Source of the DNA: CAZUQP01 sp964622455
GTDB lineage: Bacteria > Pseudomonadota > Gammaproteobacteria > DSM-16500
Assembly (NCBI GenBank): GCA_964622455.1
Contig: CAZUQP010000022.1
Location: 62,001 to 126,000 of the forward strand
DNA: 64,000 nucleotides
Direction of reading: 5' to 3'
The notes beneath the pieces were generated by a model, which was given only the letters and a program-made list of their open reading frames with translations, did not search any database and was not told the origin of the DNA. This document shows, piece after piece, positions 18,031 through 26,994 of the stretch. The first letter of the stretch is position 1, and each line of letters opens with the position of its first letter. The translations under genes and the position numbers were made by a program.

Positions 18031-19395
18031 TTAAATTTTTTTTGCTAATTGACTTGCATAACCCACATAAGTGCTGGGTGTTAATTGTAATAATTCTTTT
18101 TTGACATCATCGGGCAATGTTAATTCTTTAATAAATTGATGCAGTAGATCTTTAGTCATGATCTTTCCACGCGTAAAACTTTTTAATTTTTCATACGGTT
18201 GATCAATACCCGATTTACGCATGATCGTTTGAATCGGTTCTGCTAAAATTTCCCAATGCTGATCTAAATCTTCACTTAATGTTTCAGGATCAGGAATCAC
18301 TTTACTTAAGCCTTTGCAGGTCGATTGATAAGCAAGCAGTGTATGGGCAAGTGCCACACCTATGTTACGCAGTACAGTCGAATCAGACAAATCCCGCTGA
18401 AAACGAGAAATCGGCAGTTTCATCATCATATGTTCTAATAATGCATTGGCAATACCTAAATTACCTTCCGCATTTTCAAAATCAATCGGATTGATTTTGT
18501 GCGGCATGGTGGATGAACCCACTTCATTTTTTAGTGGTTTTTGTTTGAAGTAATTCAGTGAAATATATCCCCACATATCACGGTTAAAACTAATTAAAAT
18601 GGTGTTGATACGCAAAATAACAGCGAAAAATTCAGCCATATAATCGTGTGGTTCAATTTGAGTAGTGTAAGGATTAAAATCCAATTCTAATTGTGAAATA
18701 AATTCCTGGCTGATCAAAGGCCAATCAAGGGCAGGATAAGCAATTTTGTGCGCATTATAATTTCCAGAAGCGCCATTTAATTTACCAAGTAATGCTACAG
18801 CATTTAATTGACCCATTTGACGTTGTAAGCGGCTAGCAAAATTTGCAATTTCTTTACCGACGGTTGTGGGTGTTGCAGGCTGCCCATGGGTGCGCGCAAG
18901 CATTGCTTGATCCGCATATTCATGTGCCATCTGCTTTAAACTGGATAATAATGCATTTAAAGTGGGAATGATAAATTCTTTGCGCGCAGTTTTTAACATG
19001 AAAGCGTAAGCTAAATTATTAATGTCTTCAGAGGTTAAACCAAAATGAATAAATTCAATACGTTTAGCTAGTTCATTATTTTTTTCAAGCTTCTCTTTAA
19101 TAAAATATTCCACTGCTTTGACATCATGATTAATATCATGTTCAATTTGTTTAATGCGTAATGCATCTTGTTCGGAAAAATTATCGATGATTGTGTTTAA
19201 AGTATTATTCGCTTGTTTGCTTAAAGGCGGCAATTCTAATAAATTTACGGTGACTAATTGTTGCAGCCAACGGATTTCGATCATTACCCGCAATTTGATT
19301 AAACCATATTCGCTAAAAATAGGACGCACATCATTTACTTTTGTGTGATATCGACCATCCAGCGGTGAAATTGCCATGAGTGCTGCTATGTCCAT
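18031..19395 (-). CDS. purB: Adenylosuccinate lyase
   Basis: Catalyses two beta-elimination steps of purine synthesis, producing AICAR and AMP together with fumarate. The family signature with the catalytic serine loop, GSSTMPHKINPIDFENAEGN, is intact, and HGQPATPTTVG carries a catalytic His. The ATG at 19395 (MDIAALMAISPLDGRY) has AGGA at proper distance; the ATG two codons earlier sits too close to it. At 454 residues it is of the E. coli type. The gene is downstream of hflD and mnmA in the order known from E. coli. Confidence 0.96.
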   Translation of the reverse strand: MDIAALMAISPLDGRYHTKVNDVRPIFSEYGLIKLRVMIEIRWLQQLVTVNLLELPPLSKQANNTLNTIIDNFSEQDALRIKQIEHDINHDVKAVEYFIKEKLEKNNELAKRIEFIHFGLTSEDINNLAYAFMLKTARKEFIIPTLNALLSSLKQMAHEYADQAMLARTHGQPATPTTVGKEIANFASRLQRQMGQLNAVALLGKLNGASGNYNAHKIAYPALDWPLISQEFISQLELDFNPYTTQIEPHDYMAEFFAVILRINTILISFNRDMWGYISLNYFKQKPLKNEVGSSTMPHKINPIDFENAEGNLGIANALLEHMMMKLPISRFQRDLSDSTVLRNIGVALAHTLLAYQSTCKGLSKVIPDPETLSEDLDQHWEILAEPIQTIMRKSGIDQPYEKLKSFTRGKIMTKDLLHQFIKELTLPDDVKKELLQLTPSTYVGYASQLAKKI

Positions 19396-19412
19396 TATCA
19401 TTTCCTTTTGTG

Positions 19413-20030
19413 TTATGCCATCTCCGCCAACATTTTTTCAGCAGCGGCTTTAATTTTGCCTCTAAAAAATAATAATTGCAGACGCGAGCCACCCATTTGC
19501 CGCCATAATACCGATGATCGAATGCCGGCTAATAATAACGCCCGAATTTTTTCCATGCTTTCAGGCGCGGTCAAAATTCGTTGACTTCCCCATATAATAA
19601 TTCGAAATTGAAACGTACTGATAGTGTTAAGATAAATGTCAGCAAGATTTGCAATGACGGTTGGATGAGTCAGCGAAAAATAATCTACCTGTTTTTTCGC
19701 CTGGTTAAGCCTCTGTGAAAGTGTATCCAGCATTTTAGGGGAGCGCGAAATTTTTTTTTGTAAGCGCATTAAAGACAACATATAGCGAATAGGGATGGGT
19801 GCTGTGGATTTTTGTAATAATTGCGTTAAATGTTCTAAGCCATATTTAATACCGGGGAATCCTTGGTAAACGGCCAGCAGATCTTTAGGGTCTGTTTGAA
19901 AAATACTGTAAATACTTGCCTCATAGGCAGTTTCATTTATTTTGCCCGATTTTGCGAGTTCATTGACTAAACTGACTGCTTGGATAATGCCAGCGAGTGC
20001 AAGTGTCGTGTTGTAGAGCTTATCTTGCAA
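19413..20030 (-). CDS. hflD: HflD-like lysogenization regulator homologue
   Basis: HflD is a small helical protein that in E. coli binds phage lambda CII; its cellular role is unclear. The N-terminus (YNTTLALAGIIQAVSLVNELA) and the helical pattern match the family, and the length of 205 residues is normal. The start is TTG at 20030: the strong AGGAGG lies 8 bases upstream, inside the last codons of mnmA. The mnmA-hflD-purB order is conserved in gammaproteobacteria and supports the assignment. Confidence 0.88.
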   Translation of the reverse strand: MQDKLYNTTLALAGIIQAVSLVNELAKSGKINETAYEASIYSIFQTDPKDLLAVYQGFPGIKYGLEHLTQLLQKSTAPIPIRYMLSLMRLQKKISRSPKMLDTLSQRLNQAKKQVDYFSLTHPTVIANLADIYLNTISTFQFRIIIWGSQRILTAPESMEKIRALLLAGIRSSVLWRQMGGSRLQLLFFRGKIKAAAEKMLAEMA

Positions 20031-20033
20031 CGT

Positions 20034-21122
20034 TTAAGCCTCCTGTTTAATGATAATCCCGCCGCCAAGGCACGCATCACCCTCATAAAATACCACTGAT
20101 TGTCCTGGTGTAATGGCGCGCTGGGGTTCCTTGAAGTCTATTTTATACTGTTTTTCATCCAATGGATAAATAATACAAGCTTGATCTTTCTGACGATAGC
20201 GGGTTTTTGCAGAAATCGTTAATGGAAAAGCAGGCAGATTTCCAGAGATCCAATGGATTTGATTTGCAATTAATGAATGCGCATATAATAAAGGGTTTTC
20301 GGCGCCTTGTGCGACAATCAAAACGTTTCGTATCAAATCTTTCTTAACCACATACCAAGGTGCTTCACTACTATTTTTTAATCCGCCAATTTTTAATCCT
20401 TGCCGTTGACCGTGGGTATAAAACATAAGACCGTCATGTTGGCCAACGATCGTGCCATCGGTTGTTTCGATAACCCCGGGTTTTGATGGTAAATAATCAT
20501 TTAAAAATGTTTTAAATTTTCGTTCGCCAATAAAACAAATACCCGTACTGTCTTTTTTGGCATGATTTTTAAAACCGGCTTTTGCGGCAAGTTTGCGTAC
20601 GCTCTCTTTTGTTAAATCGCCCAGTGGAAATAAACTGTGAGCGAGTTGCTCCTGGTCTAGTGCATATAAAAAATAACTTTGATCTTTGTTAAGATCGCGG
20701 CCTTTTAGTAGCTCAGAGGTATTTTGTTTACGTGCATAATGTCCGGTTGCAATATAATCGGCGCCGCGTTTTCTTGCATAGTGTAAAAACGCTTTAAATT
20801 TGATTTCTTTGTTACATAAAATATCAGGATTGGGTGTTCGTCCCGCTTGGTATTCAGCAAGAAAATGGGTAAAAACATGCGTCCAATATTCATTGGAAAA
20901 ATTAACGCGATGCAATTCAATCTGTAATTGATCACAGACTGCTTGCGCATCTTCCATATCGCGGCTCGCGGGGCAATCAGTGTCGGTATCGTCTTCTTCC
21001 CAGTTTTTCATGAAGACGCCTTCAACAATGTGACCCGCTTCTTTCAGTAAAAGTGCGCTGACGGATGAATCAACGCCGCCAGACATGCCGACGATAATGT
21101 GTTTACGTATAGTAGTTTCCAT
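20034..21122 (-). CDS. mnmA: tRNA-specific 2-thiouridylase
   Basis: Inserts sulfur at C2 of the wobble uridine in tRNAs for Lys, Glu and Gln. The N-type ATP pyrophosphatase loop SGGVDSS is near residue 15. The two catalytic cysteines are in DILCNKEIKF and TGICFIGER. Length is 362 residues from the ATG at 21122; the preceding codon is TTG and gives one extra residue. No clear ribosome-binding site is seen, and the intrinsic terminator of the upstream barrel gene ends only about 7 bases before the start. Confidence 0.96.
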   Translation of the reverse strand: METTIRKHIIVGMSGGVDSSVSALLLKEAGHIVEGVFMKNWEEDDTDTDCPASRDMEDAQAVCDQLQIELHRVNFSNEYWTHVFTHFLAEYQAGRTPNPDILCNKEIKFKAFLHYARKRGADYIATGHYARKQNTSELLKGRDLNKDQSYFLYALDQEQLAHSLFPLGDLTKESVRKLAAKAGFKNHAKKDSTGICFIGERKFKTFLNDYLPSKPGVIETTDGTIVGQHDGLMFYTHGQRQGLKIGGLKNSSEAPWYVVKKDLIRNVLIVAQGAENPLLYAHSLIANQIHWISGNLPAFPLTISAKTRYRQKDQACIIYPLDEKQYKIDFKEPQRAITPGQSVVFYEGDACLGGGIIIKQEA

Positions 21123-21128
21123 CAATAA

Positions 21129-21164
21129 AAAAATACCCAGGTTGTTTACACAGCCTGGGTATTT
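21129..21164 (-). terminator. Intrinsic terminator of the barrel gene
   Basis: Read on the minus strand, AAATACCCAGG pairs with CCTGGGTATTT across a 12-base loop and runs into a stretch of seven T. It lies 20 bases after the stop of the outer-membrane barrel gene and just ahead of mnmA. Confidence 0.85.
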
Positions 21165-21185
21165 TACGCGATTCGGTTAAGAGAA

Positions 21186-21815
21186 TTAACCGAAATTATA
21201 ACCAAGATTTAAGCTCAGCATGTTAGCACTGGGAATAGCGCTGTTGCTGGTCTTCAAATTGCCGCTGCCTTGAATGTGAGATGCTTCAAGACTGGTGGTG
21301 ACGTGTTCAGCAACATCGTAGCTGACGCCAATACCATACATCGGACGTAATTTACGAGTTGTCTTAGAGTCGGAAGGTACACCAGGAACATTATTTGTTG
21401 TCAAAGCAACTTTACTGTTTACTGCTGCAATCCCGCCTAATACGTAAGCGTTAAAACCGCTTTCATCAAAAGGCAAATAACCTTTTGCAACAACGTTTAA
21501 TGCGCCTAGTGTATATTTCAATTTTTCACTTGCAACGGAATTAGATGCTTTGTAGGTAGAAGGAGCATAAGTTGCATAACCCGCTTCAAGACCAAAATAT
21601 TTATTGAAATTGTAACCACCAAATAATCTGGCACCCAAACCGCCGCGTGTTGTAGAAGTCGATGTGGCGCCTGTCACATTACCCATGTTAGGTGTACTTA
21701 ATCTGCTGGTACCTAATCCTGCGCCGACATATGCGCCGGGTGTTGCTGCATGAGTTAAGCCAACAAGTGTAATCGATGAAAGGATTACCGCGCTGATTTT
21801 TGTCATTTTGTTCAT
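21186..21815 (-). CDS. Outer-membrane beta-barrel protein
   Basis: A signal peptide of about 23 residues ends at THA, before ATPGAYVGAGLG. The remaining sequence alternates hydrophobic and polar residues with GYNFNKYFGLEAGYATY, KYTLGALNVVAKGYLPF and a final LSLNLGYNFG, the pattern of an eight-stranded OmpA-like barrel (OMP_b-brl type). There is no periplasmic peptidoglycan-binding domain. GAGGA precedes the ATG. The role is probably structural or host-surface; no specific function can be read. It is transcribed alone, with its own terminator. Confidence 0.85.
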   Translation of the reverse strand: MNKMTKISAVILSSITLVGLTHAATPGAYVGAGLGTSRLSTPNMGNVTGATSTSTTRGGLGARLFGGYNFNKYFGLEAGYATYAPSTYKASNSVASEKLKYTLGALNVVAKGYLPFDESGFNAYVLGGIAAVNSKVALTTNNVPGVPSDSKTTRKLRPMYGIGVSYDVAEHVTTSLEASHIQGSGNLKTSNSAIPSANMLSLNLGYNFG

Positions 21816-21970
21816 TGAAAAATTTCCTCATTGTTATTGATTGATAAATATCAAAAGCAATGCGGAGTGTACCATTTATGATCCTTTATGTAAAATTTGT
21901 TCATAACATAAATTATGATATATTTTTTTAACAATTAAACTGTAAATAAAATGGTCAATTCTAAAGAGGA

Positions 21971-21999
21971 TTGTGGCGCTTAAGCGAGCTTGTTACTAT
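21971..21999 (+). promoter_or_regulatory. Possible extended -10 promoter and palindrome before icd
   Basis: TTGTGG (21971-21976) and TACTAT (21994-21999) are 17 bases apart and the -10 is preceded by TG, giving an extended -10. A perfect palindrome CGCTTAAGCG (21977-21986) fills the spacer and could be an operator. If used, the repeat element at 22012-22086 would be transcribed as part of the icd leader. The 298 bases between the barrel gene and icd otherwise show only AT-rich sequence. Confidence 0.3.
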
Positions 22000-22011
22000 A
22001 CACCCGGATTT

Positions 22012-22086
22012 CCCCCTTTGAAAAAGGGGGGATTAAGGGGGATTTTTAATACAAATCCCTCCTAACCTCCCTTTTTCAAAGGGAGG
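22012..22086. repeat. Palindromic repeat, copy 2
   Basis: CCCCCTTTGAAAAAGGGGG followed by GATTAAGGGGGATTT, a short AT spacer, then AAATCCCTCCTAACCTCCC and a closing TTTTTCAAAGGGAGG. The arms are nearly identical to copy 1 at 1197-1283, with a shorter spacer. It ends 27 bases before the icd start. Confidence 0.85.
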
Positions 22087-22113
22087 AACTTTAAGTTTAA
22101 GAGGATTTTTTAA

Positions 22114-23373
22114 ATGACTTATCAACACATCACCGTCCCAAAAGAAGGACAAAAAATAACCACAACGAATGATTTATCATTACAGGTACCTGATCAACCC
22201 ATCATTCCCTTTATCGAGGGAGATGGCATTGGGGTGGATATTACGCCGGTCATGCGGGAAGTCGTGGATGCAGCTGTGCAAAAAGCGTATCACGGTAAAC
22301 GAAAAATTCATTGGATGGAAATTTATGCGGGTGAGAAAGCAACTAAAGTTTATGATAAAGATACTTGGCTGCCGAGCGAGACACTCACTGCCTTAAAAGA
22401 ATTTGTGGTCTCGATCAAGGGCCCTTTGACAACCCCTGTTGGCGGTGGCATGCGTTCATTAAACGTGGCGTTACGGCAAGAGCTTGATCTTTACACTTGC
22501 TTGCGGCCAGTCCGTTATTTTCAAGGGGTGCCAAGCCCTCTGAAAGAACCTTGGCTAACAGACATGGTTATTTTTCGGGAAAATTCAGAAGATATTTATG
22601 CGGGTGTCGAATGGGCGGCTGATAGTCTAGATGCTAAAAAAGTCATGCAGTTTTTGCAAAAAGAAATGCAAGTCAAAAAGATCCGATTTACTGAACACTG
22701 TGGTATTGGCATTAAACCAGTATCAAAAGAAGGTACGAGACGTTTGGTAGAAGCGGCAATTCAATATGCGATCGACCATGAACGAGATTCTGTGACCTTG
22801 GTGCATAAAGGCAACATTATGAAATTCACAGAAGGCGCTTTTAGGGATTGGGGCTATGAACTGGCACGCGAAAAGTTCGGTGCAAAATTACTCGATCAAG
22901 GGCCGTGGCATGTATTGAAAAACCCTAATACCGGTACTGATATCATCATCAAAGATGTCATTGCGGATGCGTTTTTACAGCAGATTTTGATCCGTCCGGC
23001 AGAATATAGCGTGATTGCTACGTTAAATCTTAATGGGGATTATATTTCGGACGCGCTTGCTGCCCAGGTAGGCGGTATCGGCATTGCGCCAGGCGCTAAT
23101 TTAAGCGATTCTGTGGCAATGTTTGAAGCAACTCACGGGACTGCGCCTAAGTATGCGGGGCAGGACAAGGTCAATCCTGGTTCGTTAATTCTATCTGCAG
23201 AAATGATGTTACGGCATATGGGTTGGGATGAGGCTGCTGAATTAATTATCAAGGGGGTAGAAGGGGCGATTAATGCAAAAACAGTGACTTACGATTTTGC
23301 CCGCCAAATGACAGGCGCTCAATTAGTGAGCTGTTCAGAATTTGGTAGCTCAATAATTGAGCATATGCGATAA
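22114..23373 (+). CDS. icd: NADP-dependent isocitrate dehydrogenase
   Basis: Oxidative decarboxylation of isocitrate to 2-oxoglutarate in the TCA cycle. The substrate block VGGGMRSLNVALRQ includes the Ser that is phosphorylated in E. coli Icd, and RENSEDIYAGVEW, EHCGIGIKPVS and ATHGTAPKYAGQDKVNPGS are intact. The length of 419 residues matches the E. coli-type homodimeric enzyme. AGAGGA precedes the ATG. Upstream lies a repeat element; downstream is a clear terminator, so the gene is probably monocistronic. Confidence 0.97.
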   Translation: MTYQHITVPKEGQKITTTNDLSLQVPDQPIIPFIEGDGIGVDITPVMREVVDAAVQKAYHGKRKIHWMEIYAGEKATKVYDKDTWLPSETLTALKEFVVSIKGPLTTPVGGGMRSLNVALRQELDLYTCLRPVRYFQGVPSPLKEPWLTDMVIFRENSEDIYAGVEWAADSLDAKKVMQFLQKEMQVKKIRFTEHCGIGIKPVSKEGTRRLVEAAIQYAIDHERDSVTLVHKGNIMKFTEGAFRDWGYELAREKFGAKLLDQGPWHVLKNPNTGTDIIIKDVIADAFLQQILIRPAEYSVIATLNLNGDYISDALAAQVGGIGIAPGANLSDSVAMFEATHGTAPKYAGQDKVNPGSLILSAEMMLRHMGWDEAAELIIKGVEGAINAKTVTYDFARQMTGAQLVSCSEFGSSIIEHMR

Positions 23374-23390
23374 TACGACCTCATATTTAC

Positions 23391-23422
23391 TGCCTCATTT
23401 GACTGAATGAGGCACGTTTTTA
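23391..23422 (+). terminator. Intrinsic terminator of icd
   Basis: TGCCTCATT (23391-23399) pairs with AATGAGGCA (23406-23414) across a six-base loop, followed by CGTTTTTAT. It begins 18 bases after the icd stop codon. Confidence 0.85.
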
Positions 23423-23558
23423 TTTAAGAAACTACTCAAGTATTGTCAGGAATAACAGTATAAGTATAGTTCTTTTTCAGTTAGTTGCATAACCTATAGA
23501 TTTTTTTATGAAATAAGGAAAAAATGGTAGATATAGGCTAAATTAAAGGTAAGGGTAG

Positions 23559-23876
23559 ATGATAAGCGAACATACCATGAGCACGACCGAATTACAGGTA
23601 CAAGAAGCGAAGCCTCTATTAAAGGAGCCTTCGTTGTACCAGGTGGTGATGCATAACGATGATTTTACCCCGATGGAATTTGTGGTGGTGGTACTCGAAG
23701 TCTTTTTTAACATGGATAGAACAATCGCAACACGATTGATGTATGAAGTACATACGACAGGCAAGGCGATTTGTGGGATGTTTAGTAGAGATGTCGCAGA
23801 AACAAAAGTAGACCAAGTAATGGATTATGCAAGGATGCACGACCATCCTCTATTGTGCAACATAGAGGTGATGTGA
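23559..23876 (+). CDS. clpS: ClpS, ClpA adaptor for N-end-rule substrates
   Basis: ClpS binds the N-domain of ClpA and delivers proteins with destabilising N-terminal residues to ClpAP. The core block YQVVMHNDDFTPMEFVVVVLEVFF and the later KAICGMFSRDVAETKVDQV are diagnostic. From the ATG at 23559 it has 105 residues; a second in-frame ATG at 23577 is an alternative start. It lies 22 bases before clpA, the conserved pairing. Confidence 0.96.
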   Translation: MISEHTMSTTELQVQEAKPLLKEPSLYQVVMHNDDFTPMEFVVVVLEVFFNMDRTIATRLMYEVHTTGKAICGMFSRDVAETKVDQVMDYARMHDHPLLCNIEVM

Positions 23877-23898
23877 ACCTGGAAGTGGGAGGTGTCCC

Positions 23899-26181
23899 AT
23901 GCTAAACAAAGAACTTGAGTACACTTTAAACCTCGCTTTCAAAGAAGCGCGTACTAAACGCCATGAATTTGTGACGGTTGAACATCTACTGATTGCATTA
24001 ATTGAAAATTCCTCAGCTGCCGAAGTTTTAAAAGCTTGCGGTGCTAATTTAAATCGTTTACGCAATAATCTACTCGAATTCGTTGATCGCACGACCCCTT
24101 CTATTCCAACGCATGTGCATGATCGTGACACGCAACCTACTTTAGGTTTTCAACGCGTATTACAACGTGCAGTATTTCACGTGCAATCATCGGGTAAAAC
24201 AGAAGTGACGGGTGCTAATGTGCTCGCTGCTATTTTTAGTGAACAAGAAAGCCAAAGTGTTTATTTGATCCGCCAAGAAAATGTCAGCCGATTGGATGTC
24301 ATCAATTACATCGCCCATGGCTCCACAAAACCAAAATCATCCGGCCTTCGTGAAGGTGATCAACTGGGCGGTCATTACATGGAAGACAGTGAAGGATTGC
24401 AAGAAGATGCTGCAGTCAGTCCCTTAGAACAATTTACAACAAACTTAAACGCGCGTGCTAAATTAAATTTAATTGATCCTTTGGTCGGCCGTGAAGATGA
24501 AGTTGAACGTACGATTCAAGTATTGTGCCGCAGACGCAAAAATAATCCTTTGTTAGTAGGCGAAGCAGGCGTTGGTAAAACTGCCATTGCAGAAGGGTTG
24601 GCACGCTTTATTGTAGAGAAAAAAGTGCCGAGCGTTTTAGAAAACAGTGTGATTTATTCCTTGGACTTAGGAAGCTTGCTCGCAGGGACCAAATATCGCG
24701 GTGATTTTGAAAAAAGATTAAAAAGCGTACTGCATCAATTAAAAGAACAAAAAGGCGCTATTCTTTTCATCGATGAAATTCATACCATTATTGGTGCGGG
24801 GGCCGCATCCGGCGGTTTAATGGATGTTTCTAATTTAATTAAACCGTTATTGGCTTCAAGTGAACTCACGTGTATTGGTTCAACCACCTACAAAGAATAT
24901 CGCGGCGTCTTTGAAAAAGACCACGCATTAGCCAGACGTTTCCAAAAAATTGATGTGAAAGAACCAACCATCGAACAAACAATTGAGATTTTAAAGGGAT
25001 TACGTACGCGCTTTGAAACACATCACAATGTCACCTACACTGACGAAGCATTAGAAGCAGCAGCGAAATTATCAGCACGTTATATTTCTGATCGTCGATT
25101 ACCCGATAAAGCGCTGGATTTAGTCGATGAAGTAGGTGCTTACCAATATCTTTTACCCGAAGCGAACCGTAAAAAAATTATTGATCACACCGATATTGAA
25201 AAAGTGGTCGCCAAAATTGCGCGTATTCCTGAAAGAAATGTTTCAACCTCAGACCGCGAGATTTTAAAGAATTTAACGCGCGATCTTAAAATGATGATTT
25301 TTGGCCAAGATGAAGCAGTCGAAACACTGGGCGCTGCAGTACGATTATCACGTTCTGGATTGCGCGATCCTGTGAAACCGATTGGTTCATTCCTCTTTAT
25401 CGGGCCGACTGGGGTTGGTAAAACAGAAGTTTCTAAACAATTAGCAAAACAATTAGGCATTGAATTAATACGATTTGATATGTCTGAATATATGGAACGT
25501 CATACCGTATCACGCTTGATTGGCGCACCTCCCGGTTATGTGGGATATGATGAAGGCGGTTTACTGACTGAAGCTGTCAATAAACATCCGCATTCTGTGG
25601 TGCTTCTTGATGAAATTGAAAAAGCGCATCCTGATGTTTATAACTTGCTGTTGCAAATTATGGACCATGGCACATTAACGGATACCAATGGCAGAAAAAC
25701 AGATTTTCGTCACACCATTTTGGTTCTAACTTCTAATGCGGGAGCAGATTTATTAGATAAGACTGCGATTGGTTTTACTCAACAAGAGAGTGAAACAGAT
25801 GTTCTCCGTGCAGTCAATAAAGTATTCTCGCCTGAGTTTCGTAATCGTTTAGATGCTATCATTCAATTTAAAGCATTAGATACCAAGACTATTTTACATA
25901 TCGTCAATAAATTCTTATTGGAATTAGAAGTTCAATTAGAAGTGAAGCATGTGGTCTTAGATATTGATGATGAAGCACGCGCTTGGCTTGCTAGAAAAGG
26001 GTATGACAAAAAAATGGGTGCACGGCCGATGGCACGCTTGATTCAGGAACAAATTAAACGCCCATTAGCGGAAGAATTATTGTTTGGTAAATTAAGTAAT
26101 GGCGGCCGAGTGACTGTCGGTGTTGATGAAGATAAGCTCAAATTTGCCATTGAAGAATACGAAGGGAATGGGGTGCATTAA
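23899..26181 (+). CDS. clpA: ATP-dependent Clp protease ATP-binding subunit ClpA
   Basis: An unfoldase that feeds substrates to ClpP. The Clp N-domain repeats (about 1-145) are followed by two AAA+ modules with Walker A motifs GEAGVGKTA and GPTGVGKTE, Walker B ILFIDEIH and VVLLDEIEKAHPDV, and the ClpA/B signature. The 760 residues equal the E. coli length. A GGGAGG site precedes the ATG. It converges with infA, with only 14 bases between the stop codons. Confidence 0.97.
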   Translation: MLNKELEYTLNLAFKEARTKRHEFVTVEHLLIALIENSSAAEVLKACGANLNRLRNNLLEFVDRTTPSIPTHVHDRDTQPTLGFQRVLQRAVFHVQSSGKTEVTGANVLAAIFSEQESQSVYLIRQENVSRLDVINYIAHGSTKPKSSGLREGDQLGGHYMEDSEGLQEDAAVSPLEQFTTNLNARAKLNLIDPLVGREDEVERTIQVLCRRRKNNPLLVGEAGVGKTAIAEGLARFIVEKKVPSVLENSVIYSLDLGSLLAGTKYRGDFEKRLKSVLHQLKEQKGAILFIDEIHTIIGAGAASGGLMDVSNLIKPLLASSELTCIGSTTYKEYRGVFEKDHALARRFQKIDVKEPTIEQTIEILKGLRTRFETHHNVTYTDEALEAAAKLSARYISDRRLPDKALDLVDEVGAYQYLLPEANRKKIIDHTDIEKVVAKIARIPERNVSTSDREILKNLTRDLKMMIFGQDEAVETLGAAVRLSRSGLRDPVKPIGSFLFIGPTGVGKTEVSKQLAKQLGIELIRFDMSEYMERHTVSRLIGAPPGYVGYDEGGLLTEAVNKHPHSVVLLDEIEKAHPDVYNLLLQIMDHGTLTDTNGRKTDFRHTILVLTSNAGADLLDKTAIGFTQQESETDVLRAVNKVFSPEFRNRLDAIIQFKALDTKTILHIVNKFLLELEVQLEVKHVVLDIDDEARAWLARKGYDKKMGARPMARLIQEQIKRPLAEELLFGKLSNGGRVTVGVDEDKLKFAIEEYEGNGVH

Positions 26182-26195
26182 TCTCACGCTACGTT

Positions 26196-26453
26196 TTATT
26201 CTGTTTTCTCAGGGTTATTTTCAGTTGTTTTGCCGTCGCGACTTCTAAACGTAATCCGTCCTTTAGTCAAATCATAGGGGGTCAATTGCACAGTGACTTT
26301 ATCGCCTTTTAAAATGCGGATATAGTTCTTACGCATTTTTCCAGAAATATGCGCAATGACGACATGGTCATTTTCAAGTTGTACACGAAACATGGTGTTT
26401 GGCAGTACATCAATGACTGTACCATCCATTTCAATTTGATCTTCTTTTGCCAT
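26196..26453 (-). CDS. infA: Translation initiation factor IF-1 with C-terminal tail
   Basis: IF-1 occupies the ribosomal A site during initiation. MAKEDQIEMDGTVIDVLPNTMF at the start and HISGKMRKNYIRILKGDKV in the middle are near-invariant for the family. The usual 72-residue protein ends at FRSR; here 13 more polar residues follow (DGKTTENNPEKTE), giving 85. The start at 26453 matches the family; an upstream in-frame ATG would add unlikely residues. It lies 73 bases downstream of the J-like gene. Confidence 0.95.
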   Translation of the reverse strand: MAKEDQIEMDGTVIDVLPNTMFRVQLENDHVVIAHISGKMRKNYIRILKGDKVTVQLTPYDLTKGRITFRSRDGKTTENNPEKTE

Positions 26454-26526
26454 ATAGTACCAAATACCCTTTAAAGCCATTTTAATGTTGCAAATCATGC
26501 CTTAAATAAATAAAAGAAGCAATGTA

Positions 26527-26976
26527 TTAGCTGGGTCTTTTATCATATCTACTATCTAATTGTTCTGGCGCCGCATCTAGGGGTGTGTAGCCTTTTTTTG
26601 ACCAAAGACAGGAAAGACAATCCAGTAACCTAGACTTTTTTTCGCCTAAAAAAATATTAATATCTTGTTCCATTCTGATTATTTTTTTTCCAGCCTCTTC
26701 TTTACATTCACCGTATTCTTTTTCAAATGCTGTTGTTGCTTCTGAAGGCGTATTATCCCAATTCATTTTTCCTAAGAAAGAATCATAATTGTTTCGGTTT
26801 TGGTCATTTGGGAGTGTCCACGCGGCTTCCCATAATGTTTGCCAAAATTCTTCATTTCGAAGAGAACTGCTTATCCTCGGGTTTTTTAATTTAGATATTT
26901 GATCTTTAATTGCTACTATTATTTCATCAGTTGTTGCGGTATTTTCTACTTGAAGAAACTCATAATAATTTGACAT
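26527..26976 (-). CDS. Degenerate J-domain-like protein without HPD
   Basis: The first 65 residues align with a J-domain: NYYEFLQVENTATTDEIIVAIKDQI corresponds to helices I-II and WEAAWTLPNDQNRNNYDSFL to helix III with its ending RxxYD. The HPD tripeptide needed to stimulate DnaK falls at residues 31-33 and reads KNP. The remaining 80 residues are charged and helical, with CLSCLW near residue 120, and match nothing I know. It starts 18 bases after trxB with AAGGA upstream, so it is probably co-transcribed with it. It may be a J-like scaffold or a secreted effector; the function is unproven. Confidence 0.65.
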   Translation of the reverse strand: MSNYYEFLQVENTATTDEIIVAIKDQISKLKNPRISSSLRNEEFWQTLWEAAWTLPNDQNRNNYDSFLGKMNWDNTPSEATTAFEKEYGECKEEAGKKIIRMEQDINIFLGEKKSRLLDCLSCLWSKKGYTPLDAAPEQLDSRYDKRPS

Positions 26977-26994
26977 CCGTTTATTTCCTTATTT

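Noticed and set aside
23619..24131. Minus-strand open frames opposite clpS and clpA
   Set aside because: Both are shadows of highly conserved genes and lack ribosome-binding sites.
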